The notes below the pieces were generated by a model. It searched no databases and was not told the origin of the DNA. It worked only from the letters and a program-made list of their open reading frames with translations. The translations under genes were made by a program, and so were the position numbers. Shown here in pieces: positions 39,342 to 50,546 of a stretch of DNA of 64,000 bases (the first letter of the stretch is position 1; the number at the start of each line of letters is the position of its first letter). Origin of the DNA: Pseudarthrobacter sulfonivorans. Lineage in GTDB: Bacteria > Actinomycetota > Actinomycetes > Actinomycetales > Micrococcaceae. The stretch covers positions 248,001-312,000 of the forward strand of contig NZ_JACXBW010000003.1 of NCBI RefSeq assembly GCF_014712225.1. Direction: 5' to 3'.

Positions 39342-40427
39342 ATGACTGAATCAACGAACGGAAAGCGCCGGCTGAACACCGAGCGCGCCGCCGGAGAATT
39401 TCCCCATTCACTTCCCGGTGTCCGGACGGAGGTGGTTCTCTTTGACAACTCCGATCAGATGGTCCAATCGCTCGGGAGTCACGACGAGGCCCTGCGGTAC
39501 ATCGAAGAACAGTTCCCGGCAGTCAACTTCCATGTCCGCGGAAACGAACTTTCCATCAGCGGCCCCGCGAACGAAGTGCCCCGCATCATGCGCCTGCTGC
39601 ATGAAGTTCGCGGCCTTGTGGCCCGCGGCACCGTCATCAGCCCCGCCGTCCTGCAGCAGCTCGTGGCGTTGCTCCGCAGCCAATCCCTGCAGAACCCCGT
39701 GGATGTCCTCACCCATGACATTCTGTCCAGCCGGGGGAAGACGATCCGGCCCAAGACGCTGAACCAGAAGAACTATGTTGACGCGATCGACGCCAACACG
39801 GTGATCTTCGGCATCGGCCCCGCCGGCACCGGCAAGACCTTCCTGGCCATGGCGAAGGCCGTCCAGGCGCTGCAGCAGAAGGAAGTCAGCCGCATCATCC
39901 TGACCCGGCCGGCCGTCGAAGCCGGCGAGCGGCTGGGGTTCCTGCCCGGCACGCTCAGTGACAAAATCGACCCCTACCTGCGCCCGCTTTACGACGCGCT
40001 CCACGACATGATGGACCCCGAATCGATCCCTCGGCTCATGGCCGCAGGGACCATTGAGGTCGCGCCCCTTGCCTATATGCGCGGGCGCACCCTGAACGAC
40101 GCGTTCATCATCCTGGACGAGGCCCAGAACACCACGCCGGAACAGATGAAGATGTTCCTGACCCGTCTCGGCTTCGGATCGAAAATGGTGGTCACCGGCG
40201 ACGTCACCCAGGTCGACCTTCCCTTCGGGACGCGTTCGGGGCTGCGCATCGTGGAGGAGATCCTGCAGGGCATTGAGGATGTGAACTTCTCAGTCCTGGA
40301 CTCCACGGATGTGGTCCGCCACCGCCTGGTGGGCGACATCGTCCGGGCCTACAGCGTTTGGGATGATGTCCAGCGGAACAAAGTCAAACACTCAGTAAGC
40401 CGTGAGAAGCGGGCGGAACGCGCATGA
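39342..40427 (+). CDS. phoH: PhoH family ATPase (PhoL type)
   Basis: P-loop ATPase related to the helicase domain of superfamily I, linked in many bacteria with YbeY in rRNA work. Walker A is [19 protein letters not shown] (near residue 165), Walker [12 protein letters not shown] (near 257), and [17 protein letters not shown] and [10 protein letters not shown] are PhoH signatures. An N-terminal KH-like region precedes ([14 protein letters not shown]). Length is 361 residues. The stop overlaps the ybeY start (ATGA), so the pair is co-translated. The role in the cell remains loosely defined. Confidence 0.92.
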   Translation: MTESTNGKRRLNTERAAGEFPHSLPGVRTEVVLFDNSDQMVQSLGSHDEALRYIEEQFPAVNFHVRGNELSISGPANEVPRIMRLLHEVRGLVARGTVISPAVLQQLVALLRSQSLQNPVDVLTHDILSSRGKTIRPKTLNQKNYVDAIDANTVIFGIGPAGTGKTFLAMAKAVQALQQKEVSRIILTRPAVEAGERLGFLPGTLSDKIDPYLRPLYDALHDMMDPESIPRLMAAGTIEVAPLAYMRGRTLNDAFIILDEAQNTTPEQMKMFLTRLGFGSKMVVTGDVTQVDLPFGTRSGLRIVEEILQGIEDVNFSVLDSTDVVRHRLVGDIVRAYSVWDDVQRNKVKHSVSREKRAERA

Positions 40428-40897
40428 GCATCGAAGTGAACAACGAATCCGGCATCCAGGTTGATGAAGCGGAGCTCGTGGCGCTGTCCCGGTACGTTTT
40501 CGAACAGCTTTTCATCCACCCCCAGGCTGAGCTTTCCATCCTGCTGGTGGACGAACCCGCCATGGAAAAGCTCCACATCGAACTCATGGACGAGCCCGGA
40601 TCAACGGACGTGCTCTCGGTTCCCATGGATGAGCTCACGCCGGGGACACCGGACCGGCCCACGCCGCAGGGGATGCTCGGGGACATTGCCGTGTGCCCCC
40701 AGGTTGCACAGGTCCAGGCCGCCAACGCCGGGCACGCCCTGCAGGACGAGATGCTGCTCCTGACGACGCACGGCATTCTTCACCTGCTGGGCTATGACCA
40801 CGCTGAGCCTGAGGAGAAGGAAGAAATGTTCAGCCTCCAGCGCCAGTTACTGTCCGGATTCACGGGCAAGGACGCACCCGCCGAGACTACGCAGTGA
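40424..40897 (+). CDS. ybeY: Endoribonuclease YbeY (rRNA maturation)
   Basis: Metal-dependent single-strand endoribonuclease in 16S rRNA 3' end maturation and ribosome quality control. The zinc motif HGILHLLGYDHAEPEE (H-x3-H-x5-H, near residue 110) and the block DVLSVPMDE, then LGDIAVCP are intact. Length is 157 residues. It overlaps phoH by four bases and the CorC-like gene by four. Confidence 0.95.
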   Translation: MSIEVNNESGIQVDEAELVALSRYVFEQLFIHPQAELSILLVDEPAMEKLHIELMDEPGSTDVLSVPMDELTPGTPDRPTPQGMLGDIAVCPQVAQVQAANAGHALQDEMLLLTTHGILHLLGYDHAEPEEKEEMFSLQRQLLSGFTGKDAPAETTQ

Positions 40898-42225
40898 CGC
40901 CCCTGCTCCTTGTAGGCATGGCCCTGGTTTTCCTCAGCACCGCAGCCCTCCTGACCGCTGCCGACGCCGCGTTCACTTTCCTTCCCCGGCATGACGCCGA
41001 GGAAGCGCTCCTCAAGAGCAGGGGCAACGCCATGCGCCGCATCCTTGCCCAGCCGGTGGCACACATCAGGGCGTTGCGGTTCTGGCGGATCTGGTTCGAG
41101 ATGGCGTCGGCCGTGGCCGTCGCCGTCCTGCTGCACAGCCTGCTCGACAACGTTTGGCTCGCCGGATTGGCCGCCACGGGGATCATGGCCCTGGTGGGGT
41201 TTGTTATCGTCGGGGTTTCCCCCCGCCAGATCGGCAGGCTGCATTCGGGCGCCGTCGTCCGGTACACGGCGCCGCTGATCCGGTTCCTGACCTGGATCCT
41301 CGGACCCATCCCGCGGTGGCTCGTGGCGCTCGGCAGCGCAGCCGCACCCGGTGCGCCGGCGGGCGATGAAGCGTTCTTCAGTGAACAGGAATTCCGCGAA
41401 CTCGTGGACCGTGCCTCCGAGTCGGACATGATCGAGGACAACGAAGCGGAAATGATCCAGTCCGTTTTTGACTTCGGCGATACGCTGGTGCGCGCCGTGA
41501 TGGTCCCCAGGACGGACATCCTCAGCATCGACGCCGGCTCCAGCCTCAGGCGGGCAATGTCGCTGTTCCTGCGTTCGGGCTATTCCCGCATCCCCGTGAT
41601 CGGCGACAACACGGACCAGATCCTGGGAATCGTCTACCTCAAGGATGTGGCCGCGACGCTCCACGAGCTGGGCCCCGACGACAAACAGCCGCCGGTGGAA
41701 GCGCTGGCCCGCGAAGTCCGGTACGTTCCGGAGTCCAAACCGGTTAGCGAGCTGCTGCGGGAACTCCAGAAGGAATCAACGCACGTGGCCATTGTCATCG
41801 ACGAATATGGCGGCACGGCCGGCCTGGTGACGCTCGAGGACCTCATCGAGGAAATTGTCGGCGAAATCGTGGACGAATACGACACCGAAAGCGCCGAAGC
41901 CGTGGCCCTGGGCGGCGGCGCCTACCGCGTCAGCGCACGCATGAGCATTGATGACCTGGGGGAGCTCTTCGACATCGAGCTCGACGACGACGAGGTGGAC
42001 ACCGTGGGTGGCCTCCTGGCCAAGGCCCTGGGCCGGGTGCCGATCGTCGGCAGCCACGTGGAAGTGGACGGCATCTCGTTGCGCGCAGAACGGCTGGAAG
42101 GCAGGCGCAACCGGGTCAGCCACATCATTGCGGCAGCCGTTCCAAAGATAGACACTGACCTTCAAGACCTCTTTGACGAGGCGGAAGCAACCCAGCAGGG
42201 AGTTCCACGTGAGCAAGAAAAATAA
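40894..42225 (+). CDS. CNNM/CorC-type membrane protein with CBS pair
   Basis: Member of the hemolysin C/CorC family, linked to magnesium or cobalt efflux. An N-terminal DUF21/CNNM membrane domain has about three or four helices (residues about 3-145). A tandem CBS domain follows ([20 protein letters not shown] near 205; [29 protein letters not shown] near 300), and a C-terminal transporter-associated domain ends the protein. Length is 443 residues. GTG start inside the ybeY end. The gene overlaps era by 17 bases, so phoH-ybeY-corC-era form one tight unit. Confidence 0.9.
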   Translation: MTPLLLVGMALVFLSTAALLTAADAAFTFLPRHDAEEALLKSRGNAMRRILAQPVAHIRALRFWRIWFEMASAVAVAVLLHSLLDNVWLAGLAATGIMALVGFVIVGVSPRQIGRLHSGAVVRYTAPLIRFLTWILGPIPRWLVALGSAAAPGAPAGDEAFFSEQEFRELVDRASESDMIEDNEAEMIQSVFDFGDTLVRAVMVPRTDILSIDAGSSLRRAMSLFLRSGYSRIPVIGDNTDQILGIVYLKDVAATLHELGPDDKQPPVEALAREVRYVPESKPVSELLRELQKESTHVAIVIDEYGGTAGLVTLEDLIEEIVGEIVDEYDTESAEAVALGGGAYRVSARMSIDDLGELFDIELDDDEVDTVGGLLAKALGRVPIVGSHVEVDGISLRAERLEGRRNRVSHIIAAAVPKIDTDLQDLFDEAEATQQGVPREQEK

Positions 42226-43183
42226 CCGCCCGGCCAGCCAGGGCTCCGACACACCGGACTACGGCGGTTACCGGGCAGGCTTCTCGGTCCTGGTCGGGCG
42301 CCCCAACGCGGGCAAATCGACCCTGACCAACGCCCTGGTGGGGCAGAAGGTGGCCATCACCTCCGCCAAGCCGCAGACCACCCGGCACACCATCCGGGGC
42401 ATCGTCCATCGGGAGGACGCCCAGCTGGTCCTCGTCGACACCCCGGGCCTGCACCGTCCCCGCACCCTGCTCGGCAAACGGCTTAATGACCTGGTGGCCG
42501 ACACGCTGGCCGAAGTCGACGCGATCGGCTTCTGCCTCCCCGCCAACGAGAAAATCGGCCCCGGCGACAAATACATCGCCGCCCAGTTGGCGCAGCTGGG
42601 CAGCAAGCCCGTCATCGCAGTTGTGACCAAGGCAGACCTGGTGGACCGGCAGGCCCTCACCGAGCAGCTTCTCGCCGTCGCCGCACTGGGCCGGGAAGTC
42701 CTCGGCGAGGACGGCTGGAAGGACATCGTTCCGGTCTCCGCCGCCGACGGCTTCCAGGTGAACACCCTGGCTGATGTGCTCATCAGCCACATGCCGCCGT
42801 CGCCGCCGTTGTACCCGGAGGGGCACCTGACGGACGAACCGGAAGCAGTGATGATCGCCGAGCTCATCCGGGAGGCCGCCCTCGAGGGCGTCCGCGACGA
42901 ATTGCCGCACTCCCTGGCCGTCGTCGTTGATGAAATAGTTCCGCGTGAAGGCCGGCCGGAGGATCGGCCGTTCCTGGACGTCCGGGTCAACCTCTATGTG
43001 GAGCGTCCTTCCCAGAAGGCCATCATCATCGGCAAGGGCGGCGCCCGGCTCCGCGAGGTCGGCACCAACGCTCGCAAGGCGATCGAAGCGCTGCTGGGCG
43101 CCCGCATCTACCTTGACCTGCATGTGAAGGTCGCCAAGGACTGGCAACGGGACCCCAAGCAGCTGGTCAAACTGGGGTTCTGA
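42209..43183 (+). CDS. era: GTPase Era
   Basis: Essential small GTPase that binds the 3' end of 16S rRNA and aids 30S assembly. G1 is VGRPNAGKSTLTNALVG (near residue 29), G2 TTRHTIRG, G3 DTPGLHRPR, G4 TKAD. The C-terminal KH domain holds KAIIIGKGGARLREVGTNARKAIE (near 270). Length is 324 residues. GTG 42209 lies inside the end of the preceding gene; the frame is open to 42173, but GTGAGCAAGAAA fits the family start and has CAGGGAG upstream. Its position next to ybeY supports a shared rRNA role. Confidence 0.95.
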   Translation: MSKKNNRPASQGSDTPDYGGYRAGFSVLVGRPNAGKSTLTNALVGQKVAITSAKPQTTRHTIRGIVHREDAQLVLVDTPGLHRPRTLLGKRLNDLVADTLAEVDAIGFCLPANEKIGPGDKYIAAQLAQLGSKPVIAVVTKADLVDRQALTEQLLAVAALGREVLGEDGWKDIVPVSAADGFQVNTLADVLISHMPPSPPLYPEGHLTDEPEAVMIAELIREAALEGVRDELPHSLAVVVDEIVPREGRPEDRPFLDVRVNLYVERPSQKAIIIGKGGARLREVGTNARKAIEALLGARIYLDLHVKVAKDWQRDPKQLVKLGF

Positions 43184-43279
43184 CCCGTCGGCACACCCTG
43201 CCCCGGCCGGTAACCGGGAAGTTCCCAGAAATGGCGACTAAAATGGGTCGGATTGAAATTTTCGAGGAAGGTACACCAT

Positions 43280-44845
43280 ATGGGGCTCAGCCGCGATAAG
43301 CGCGAGTACGGAGCTGACGCGTCAGCCGGAGCCGGTCCGGTCTCCCGGCACGCGGACGCCGGCGCCGTCGGCGTAGCCCGGCACTTCGGGGGACAGCGCC
43401 GCATGCCCGGGTGGCTGAAGGTGACCACAGCTGTCCTGACAGTTGTGCTGCTTGGCGGCCTCGGCTTCGCCGGTTACTGGTACTTCCGCCTTCAGTCGAA
43501 CATCACCACCGCACCGCTGAGTGCCGGGGACGGCACCAACGCAGGGAACGACTCGACGGGCAGGATGCAGATCCTGATCCTGGGCTCGGATACCAGGGAC
43601 GGCAAGAACGCCGAGTATGGCTCCGTGGAGGACTCCAAAGGCTACGGCAAGTCTGACGTCATGATGCTGATGGACATTTCCGCCGATAACAAGCGCGTCA
43701 GCGTCATCAGCTTCCCCCGGGACCTGCTGGTGGACATTCCGCATTGCACCGACCAGAAAACAAAAATGTCCTTTCCGGCCCTCAGCGGCGTGATGATCAA
43801 CGAGGCAATGTCGCAGGCCGGCATCGGCTGCGCCGTGGATACGGTCAACAAGCTGACGGGCATGAAGGTCGACCACTTCATGATGGCCGATTTCAACGCC
43901 GTCAAGGAACTCTCCAACACCGTCGGCGGCGTGGACGTCTGCATCAGCGACGCCGTGTATGACCCGGATTCCCACCTCCGGCTCCCGGCGGGCACGTCTT
44001 CCGTGCAGGGGGAAATGGCACTCGCGTTCCTGCGGACCCGGCACGCCTTTGCCGACGGCGGCGACCTCGGCCGCATCAAAGCCCAGCAGGGCTTCCTGTC
44101 ATCCCTGACAAGGAAGATCAAGGACGACGGCACTCTGTCCAACCCGGCGAAAATGCTGAACATCGCGGACACAGTCACCCAGAACCTCACCGTGGATGAC
44201 GGGCTCTCCTCCGTGCCCTCGCTGCTCACCATCGGCAACCGGCTGAAGGACATTGACATCAGCAAGGTGGCCTTCGTCGCGGTGCCCACCACCCCGGCCC
44301 TCTCAGACCCCAACCGTCTCCAGATTGCCGAACCGGCAGGCTCCCAGCTGTTCACTGCCCTCCAGAAGGACATTGATCTCACCGATCCCACGGCGCCTTC
44401 GGAACCCGCGACGCCCTCCGCGGCGCCGACAGAAACCACGCCGCCCGCACCGACCTACAACAAGGCCATCCAGCCGGTCACCGTAGCCAACGGCAGCGGC
44501 GTGCCGGGACGGGCCCAGGAAATCGTGCAGGCGCTAGTGACCGGCGGCTTCACGCAGACCGGCCAGTTCACAGCCACGCCGGTGACGCAAAGCGCGGTGT
44601 ACTTCGGGACAGGCTTTGACGACGTCGCCGCTGATGTGGCAGCCCTGCTGGGGATTCCAGCAGCGCAGGTACAGTCCGCACCCGGCGTAGTTGGGGTGCA
44701 GGCCTATCTGGGAACCGACTTCACCTCAGGTGTCACCTACGGCGCCGGCTCGGGCCCCGTCGCCCTGCCCGAGGACATCGTCAACCAGACCGCAGGCGAC
44801 AGCCGTTGCCAGCAGGCCAATCCATACCTGATCGTTCGCGGCTGA
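43280..44845 (+). CDS. LCP family cell-wall glycopolymer ligase (LytR-CpsA-Psr)
   Basis: Membrane-anchored enzyme that attaches lipid-linked polymers (teichoic-acid type or arabinogalactan-like) to peptidoglycan. One N-terminal membrane segment lies at residues about 48-70 (VTTAVLTVVLLGGLGFAGYWYF). The LCP domain begins ILILGSDTRDGK and includes SDVMMLMDIS, VISFPRDLLVDIP with the conserved Arg, and FLRTRHAFADGGDLGR. A Thr/Pro-rich linker leads to a LytR_C domain (ITVANGSGVPGRAQEI-like segment, near 400). ATG 43280 has GAGGAAGG upstream; a TTG further up is unlikely. 521 residues. Confidence 0.9.
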   Translation: MGLSRDKREYGADASAGAGPVSRHADAGAVGVARHFGGQRRMPGWLKVTTAVLTVVLLGGLGFAGYWYFRLQSNITTAPLSAGDGTNAGNDSTGRMQILILGSDTRDGKNAEYGSVEDSKGYGKSDVMMLMDISADNKRVSVISFPRDLLVDIPHCTDQKTKMSFPALSGVMINEAMSQAGIGCAVDTVNKLTGMKVDHFMMADFNAVKELSNTVGGVDVCISDAVYDPDSHLRLPAGTSSVQGEMALAFLRTRHAFADGGDLGRIKAQQGFLSSLTRKIKDDGTLSNPAKMLNIADTVTQNLTVDDGLSSVPSLLTIGNRLKDIDISKVAFVAVPTTPALSDPNRLQIAEPAGSQLFTALQKDIDLTDPTAPSEPATPSAAPTETTPPAPTYNKAIQPVTVANGSGVPGRAQEIVQALVTGGFTQTGQFTATPVTQSAVYFGTGFDDVAADVAALLGIPAAQVQSAPGVVGVQAYLGTDFTSGVTYGAGSGPVALPEDIVNQTAGDSRCQQANPYLIVRG

Positions 44846-44864
44846 CTTCAGCGAAAATGACAAA

Positions 44865-44897
44865 AGAGGCGGGGCCAACAGGGCCCCGCCTCTTTTT
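44865..44897. terminator. Bidirectional rho-independent terminator
   Basis: A perfect 12-base stem, AGAGGCGGGGCC (44865-44876) with GGCCCCGCCTCT (44882-44893), is followed by TTTTT on the right and preceded by AAAA on the left. It serves the LCP gene and the convergent M13 peptidase gene. Confidence 0.92.
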
Positions 44898-44915
44898 GCG
44901 ACCAGCAGATGTGGA

Positions 44916-46868
44916 CTACCAGATGCTGACGCGCGCCTCCTGCGACATCCACATGCCGTCCTGTTCGGTCACGCCGAAAGCCTCATGGAAGGCGTCGAGG
45001 TTCCTGGCGATGGCGTTGGTCCGGAACTCGTTGGGGGAGTGGGGATCCGTGGCGAGCCGCCGGATGGCTTCCTCGGGCCGGATCACCTGGCGCCAGCCCG
45101 CTGCCCAGGAGGCAAAGAAGCGCTGCTGTCCCGTCAGCCCGTCCAACACCTCCGGTTCCTTGCCGTCCAGGCTGAGCAGGTAGGCCTTGTAGGCGATGGT
45201 CAGGCCGCCGAGGTCGCCGATGTTTTCCCCCAGCGTCAGCTTGCCGTTGACGTTGTGTCCGGGTGCGGCGTAAGGGGACAAAACATCGAACTGCGCTACG
45301 AGCTTCGCGGTGCGTTCTTCAAACGCCTTCCGGTCATCCTCCGTCCACCAGTTCCGGAGAGCACCACCGCCGTCGAACTGCGAACCCTGGTCATCAAAAC
45401 CATGGCCGATCTCATGGCCAATGACTGCGCCAATGCCGCCGTAGTTCACAGCGTCGTCGGCGTCGGCCGTGAAGAACGGCGGCTGCAGGATGGCGGCGGG
45501 GAAGACGATCTCGTTCAGCATCGGGTGATAGTAGGCGTTCACCGTTTGCGGGGTCATGAGCCACTTGTCGTGGTCCACGGGCTTACCCACCTCATCGAGG
45601 TGCCGGTCGACGTCGGCGTTATGGGCGCGCTCCACGTTGCCGAGGAGATCGGCGGGATCGATTTCCACTGCTGAATAATCGATCCACTTGTCCGGGTAGC
45701 CGATCTTGGCCCGGAAGGCTTCCAGCTTCCGGAGCGCCTCTGCCTTGGTTTCCTCGCCCATCCAGTCCAGTCCGGTGATGCTCTGCCGGTAGGCCTCGAT
45801 CAGGTTGGCCACGAGGGTCTGCATGCGCGCCTTGTGCGACTCGGGAAAGTGCTGGGACACGTAGATCTGCCCGACGGCTTCGCCCAGTGCGGCCTCGACG
45901 ACGGCGACTGCACGCTTCCAGCGGTCCTTGTTGCGCGGCGTGCCGCTGATGGTTGTTCCATAGAACGCGAAGTTGGCATCCACGAACTCGGCGGACAGAT
46001 ATGGTGCGGCCGCGTTGATGACCCGCAGCGCCAGCCATTCCTGCCACACCGGCAGTGGCTCCGATTCGAGTAGGGCCGCGGCCCCGCTGAAAAAGTCCGG
46101 AGTGCTGACCACAATTTCGTCCCGCTTGGCCGCTGCGATCCCCGCAGCCTCGAACCACGTCCCCAGGAGCGGGAACAGGGCGGCTGCCTCATCGGACGAC
46201 TTCAGGTTGTACGTCTTCTGCGGGTCCCGCAGCGTGACGTTGTCCCAGTGGTGGGAAGCCAGGTTGGTTTCGAGGGCAACCACGCGGCTGGCCGCCGACT
46301 CGGCGTCTTCCACTCCGGCCAAACTGAACATGTTCCGGACATACCCCTGGTACGCGGAGACCATGGGAGCGAACTTTTCTTCGCGGTAATACGACTCATC
46401 GGGCAAGCCCAGGCCACCCTGGCCGGTATACAGCAGTACGCGGTCCGGATTGCCCGCGTCCGGTGCCGGGTAGATGTAAAAAAGCCCTGAAACGTCGGAG
46501 CGGAAGAGCCTCCCGGCCAGTGCGACCAGATCTGACACGGAGGTCGTGGCGAATACCTCGGCGAGCCGGGCCCTGATGGGATCCATGCCCTTGGCCTCCA
46601 CCGTGGCCTCATCCATGAAGCTGTTGTACAGCTCGCCAACTTTCCGCTCTATCCCGCTGGCGGCATCGCCCTTGGCAGCGGCCTCCTCGATGATGTCCCG
46701 GACGGCGATTTCCGCTCCGTCCCGCAGCGCGGTGAACGTTCCCTCGAGCGGCCGGTCATCCGGAATTTCAGTGGCCTTGAGCCAGGACCCGTTCACGTGC
46801 TGGTACAGGTCATCCTGCGGCCTGACGCTGTGGTCAATGTTGGACAAATCGATCCCCGAGATGGGCAC
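44916..46868 (-). CDS. M13 family zinc metallopeptidase (PepO/neprilysin-like)
   Basis: Zinc endopeptidase that cleaves oligopeptides. The zinc site HExxH is IGAVIGHEIGHGFDDQG (near residue 490); the third ligand Glu is in LTLGENIGDLGGL (near 550). The substrate-binding block NAYYHPMLNEIVFPAAILQPPFF precedes. The N-terminal half carries the GIDLSNIDHSVRPQDDLYQHVNGSW family start. No signal peptide, so it is probably cytoplasmic, as for PepO. GTG 46868 has AAGGAG five bases upstream and gives 650 residues; ATG codons at 46889 and 46925 are less well placed. Confidence 0.92.
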   Translation of the reverse strand: MPISGIDLSNIDHSVRPQDDLYQHVNGSWLKATEIPDDRPLEGTFTALRDGAEIAVRDIIEEAAAKGDAASGIERKVGELYNSFMDEATVEAKGMDPIRARLAEVFATTSVSDLVALAGRLFRSDVSGLFYIYPAPDAGNPDRVLLYTGQGGLGLPDESYYREEKFAPMVSAYQGYVRNMFSLAGVEDAESAASRVVALETNLASHHWDNVTLRDPQKTYNLKSSDEAAALFPLLGTWFEAAGIAAAKRDEIVVSTPDFFSGAAALLESEPLPVWQEWLALRVINAAAPYLSAEFVDANFAFYGTTISGTPRNKDRWKRAVAVVEAALGEAVGQIYVSQHFPESHKARMQTLVANLIEAYRQSITGLDWMGEETKAEALRKLEAFRAKIGYPDKWIDYSAVEIDPADLLGNVERAHNADVDRHLDEVGKPVDHDKWLMTPQTVNAYYHPMLNEIVFPAAILQPPFFTADADDAVNYGGIGAVIGHEIGHGFDDQGSQFDGGGALRNWWTEDDRKAFEERTAKLVAQFDVLSPYAAPGHNVNGKLTLGENIGDLGGLTIAYKAYLLSLDGKEPEVLDGLTGQQRFFASWAAGWRQVIRPEEAIRRLATDPHSPNEFRTNAIARNLDAFHEAFGVTEQDGMWMSQEARVSIW

Positions 46869-46972
46869 AGAGGCTCCTTCGTGTGACATGCCGCGGCGGC
46901 GCTGGCACCGGCGCGGCGTCTGCATGGTGGACGTTGCTGGAGGTGTTGCTCCTTCATCTTACGCACCCGTGT

Positions 46973-46978
46973 TACTCT
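46973..46978 (+). promoter_or_regulatory. Candidate -10 box of the leuA leader
   Basis: TACTCT fits the actinobacterial TAnnnT pattern and ends three bases before the ATG of the leuA leader peptide at 46982. Transcription would start at about that ATG, giving a leaderless mRNA. No convincing -35 box was found at 17-18 bases. Confidence 0.4.
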
Positions 46979-46981
46979 CAA

Positions 46982-47041
46982 ATGGTGCGCGCAGAACTGC
47001 TTCTTCTTAGCTGCCGCGGCGAGGCCTCAGACGCGATCTAG
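46982..47041 (+). CDS. leuA leader peptide (19 residues)
   Basis: The frame encodes MVRAELLLLSCRGEASDAI and stops with TAG. Four leucine codons in a row (CTG-CTT-CTT-CTT) lie at 46997-47008. Leader peptides with four consecutive Leu codons and a downstream Cys-Arg-Gly segment are known before leuA in actinobacteria, where leucine supply controls 2-isopropylmalate synthase. There is no ribosome-binding site, so leaderless translation is likely. The segment CTTAGCT plus CCGC just after the Leu codons is shared with the leuS leader. Confidence 0.85.
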   Translation: MVRAELLLLSCRGEASDAI

Positions 47042-47064
47042 CGCAAGGCCCATCCTCGTCGCGG
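47014..47064 (+). promoter_or_regulatory. leuA leader hairpin overlapping the leader peptide
   Basis: CCGCGGCGAGG (47014-47024), inside the leader peptide frame, pairs with CCTCGTCGCGG (47054-47064): 11 base pairs with one G-U. AGTTTGTGTT follows, which is only a poor T-tract. A ribosome stopped on the Leu codons would cover the left arm and open the hairpin. It ends about 58 bases before leuA. Confidence 0.6.
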
Positions 47065-47098
47065 AGTTTGTGTTGCCCGGCCACCCTTTCAGATATGA

Positions 47099-48865
<1,767 letters not shown>

Positions 48866-48950
48866 TCCGGAATAGCGTTGCGCGCCGCAAGCCACGGCGC
48901 GCAACGCACCGGCATTGCCGGCTTTCCGGGACACAGTGCGAAGATTAACC

Positions 48951-49703
48951 GTGGTCCAACAATCCTTTGCTGCGCGGTCTTACCGCGATGATGGCGTGGT
49001 GCTGCGTACCCACAAGCTGGGTGAGGCGGACCGGATCATCACGCTCCTGACCAAGCACCACGGCCAGATCCGGGCAGTCGCCAAGGGCGTGCGGCGGACC
49101 AGCAGCAAGTTCGGTGCCCGGCTGGAGCCGTTCATGGTCGCGGACCTCCAGCTCGTCTCGGGAAAAACGCTGGACATTGTCACCCAGGCTGTTGCCAAAG
49201 GCGCCTACGGCAGCAACATCGCCGCGGATTATGGACGGTACACCGTTGCCGCGGCCATGACGGAAACAGCCGAGAAACTTACCGACGTCGACGGCGAGGC
49301 GGGCACCGCCCAATACAACCTGCTGGTGGGGGCGCTGGCTTCCCTCAGCCGGGGCGACCACGCACCGGGGCTGATCCTGGATTCATACCTGTTGAGGGCC
49401 CTCGCTACCGGCGGGTGGGCGCCGAGTTTCACGGCCTGCGCCCGCTGCGGCCGCCCCGGACCCCATACTGCGTTTTCGGCCCCCCTCGGCGGCATGGTCT
49501 GCGCTGACTGCCGGCCGCCCGGGTCACCCGCGCCCGCGGCTGAAACCGTGATGCTGTTGGGCGCCCTTCTGACAGGGGACTGGACGACGGCGGACGGTTC
49601 GGAAGTGCTGCACCGCCGGGAAGCCGCCGGGCTGGTGGCCGCATACCTGCAATGGCACCTTGAGCGTGTCCTGAAATCCCTCAAACATGTGGAGCGTGGC
49701 TGA
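48951..49703 (+). CDS. recO: DNA repair protein RecO
   Basis: RecO anneals single strands and helps load RecA on SSB-coated DNA. The N-terminal OB fold is [40 protein letters not shown]. The C-terminal part holds a zinc site of four cysteines: CARCGRP and CADC, near residues 160-185. Length is 250 residues. GTG 48951 fits the family N-terminus; the frame is open to 48915. uppS starts two bases after its stop. Confidence 0.93.
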   Translation: MVQQSFAARSYRDDGVVLRTHKLGEADRIITLLTKHHGQIRAVAKGVRRTSSKFGARLEPFMVADLQLVSGKTLDIVTQAVAKGAYGSNIAADYGRYTVAAAMTETAEKLTDVDGEAGTAQYNLLVGALASLSRGDHAPGLILDSYLLRALATGGWAPSFTACARCGRPGPHTAFSAPLGGMVCADCRPPGSPAPAAETVMLLGALLTGDWTTADGSEVLHRREAAGLVAAYLQWHLERVLKSLKHVERG

Positions 49704-49705
49704 CA

Positions 49706-50530
49706 GTGGCTTTGGGAAAAAAGAAGAATCCTCCGCGGACACGAACCGCCCCCGTGGTGGCACCGTATCCGCACCCGTCCGGCGCGGTTGCGCCGGCGAT
49801 CCCGGCCGAATTCATCCCCCGCCATGTGGCCATTGTGATGGACGGGAACGGCCGCTGGGCAAACCAGCGCGGACTGCCGCGGATCGAGGGTCACAAAGCC
49901 GGCGAGCCCGCCCTCCTGGATGTGATGGCCGGCGCCATCGAACTCGGCATCGAGTATGTGAGTGTTTATGCCTTCTCCACGGAGAACTGGCGCCGTTCTC
50001 CGGAGGAAGTCCGCTTCCTCATGGGTTTTAACAAGGATGTGCTGCGCCGGCAACGGAACCAGCTGGACGAGTGGGGTGTCAGGGTCCGATGGTCCGGCCG
50101 CCGGCCCAAGCTGTGGGGATCGGTCATCCGCGAACTCGAAGAGGCTGAGGAGTTCACCGCCGGAAACACCACGTGCACGTTGACCATGTGTGTTAATTAC
50201 GGCGGCCGGGCCGAGATCACGGACGCGGTCTCCGCCATCGCCGTCGAAGTAGCGGCGGGCCGGCTTAAGCCCGGGTCAATCTCGGAGAAGACCATCCAGA
50301 AGTTCCTGGACGAACCGGACCTGCCCGATGTTGACCTGTTCCTGCGCAGCTCGGGGGAGCAGCGGCTCTCGAACTTCCTGCTGTGGCAGTCGGCCTACGC
50401 TGAGTTCGTTTTTATGGACACCCTGTGGCCGGATGTGGACCGTCGGACACTGTGGGAGGCCGTGGAGATTTACGCCCAGCGGGACCGGCGCTACGGCGGC
50501 GCAGTGGACGCAGCCACCACCCAAGGGTAG
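49706..50530 (+). CDS. uppS: Isoprenyl transferase (undecaprenyl/decaprenyl diphosphate synthase)
   Basis: cis-Prenyltransferase that makes the long-chain polyprenyl diphosphate carrier for cell-wall synthesis. Family blocks are [27 protein letters not shown] with the catalytic Asp (near residue 40), [16 protein letters not shown] (near 90), [10 protein letters not shown] (near 170) and [27 protein letters not shown] (near 215). Length is 274 residues with a Pro-rich N-terminal extension of about 30. GTG start two bases after recO, as commonly arranged in actinobacteria. Confidence 0.96.
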   Translation: MALGKKKNPPRTRTAPVVAPYPHPSGAVAPAIPAEFIPRHVAIVMDGNGRWANQRGLPRIEGHKAGEPALLDVMAGAIELGIEYVSVYAFSTENWRRSPEEVRFLMGFNKDVLRRQRNQLDEWGVRVRWSGRRPKLWGSVIRELEEAEEFTAGNTTCTLTMCVNYGGRAEITDAVSAIAVEVAAGRLKPGSISEKTIQKFLDEPDLPDVDLFLRSSGEQRLSNFLLWQSAYAEFVFMDTLWPDVDRRTLWEAVEIYAQRDRRYGGAVDAATTQG

Positions 50531-50546
50531 GACTGCACCCGGCAGG

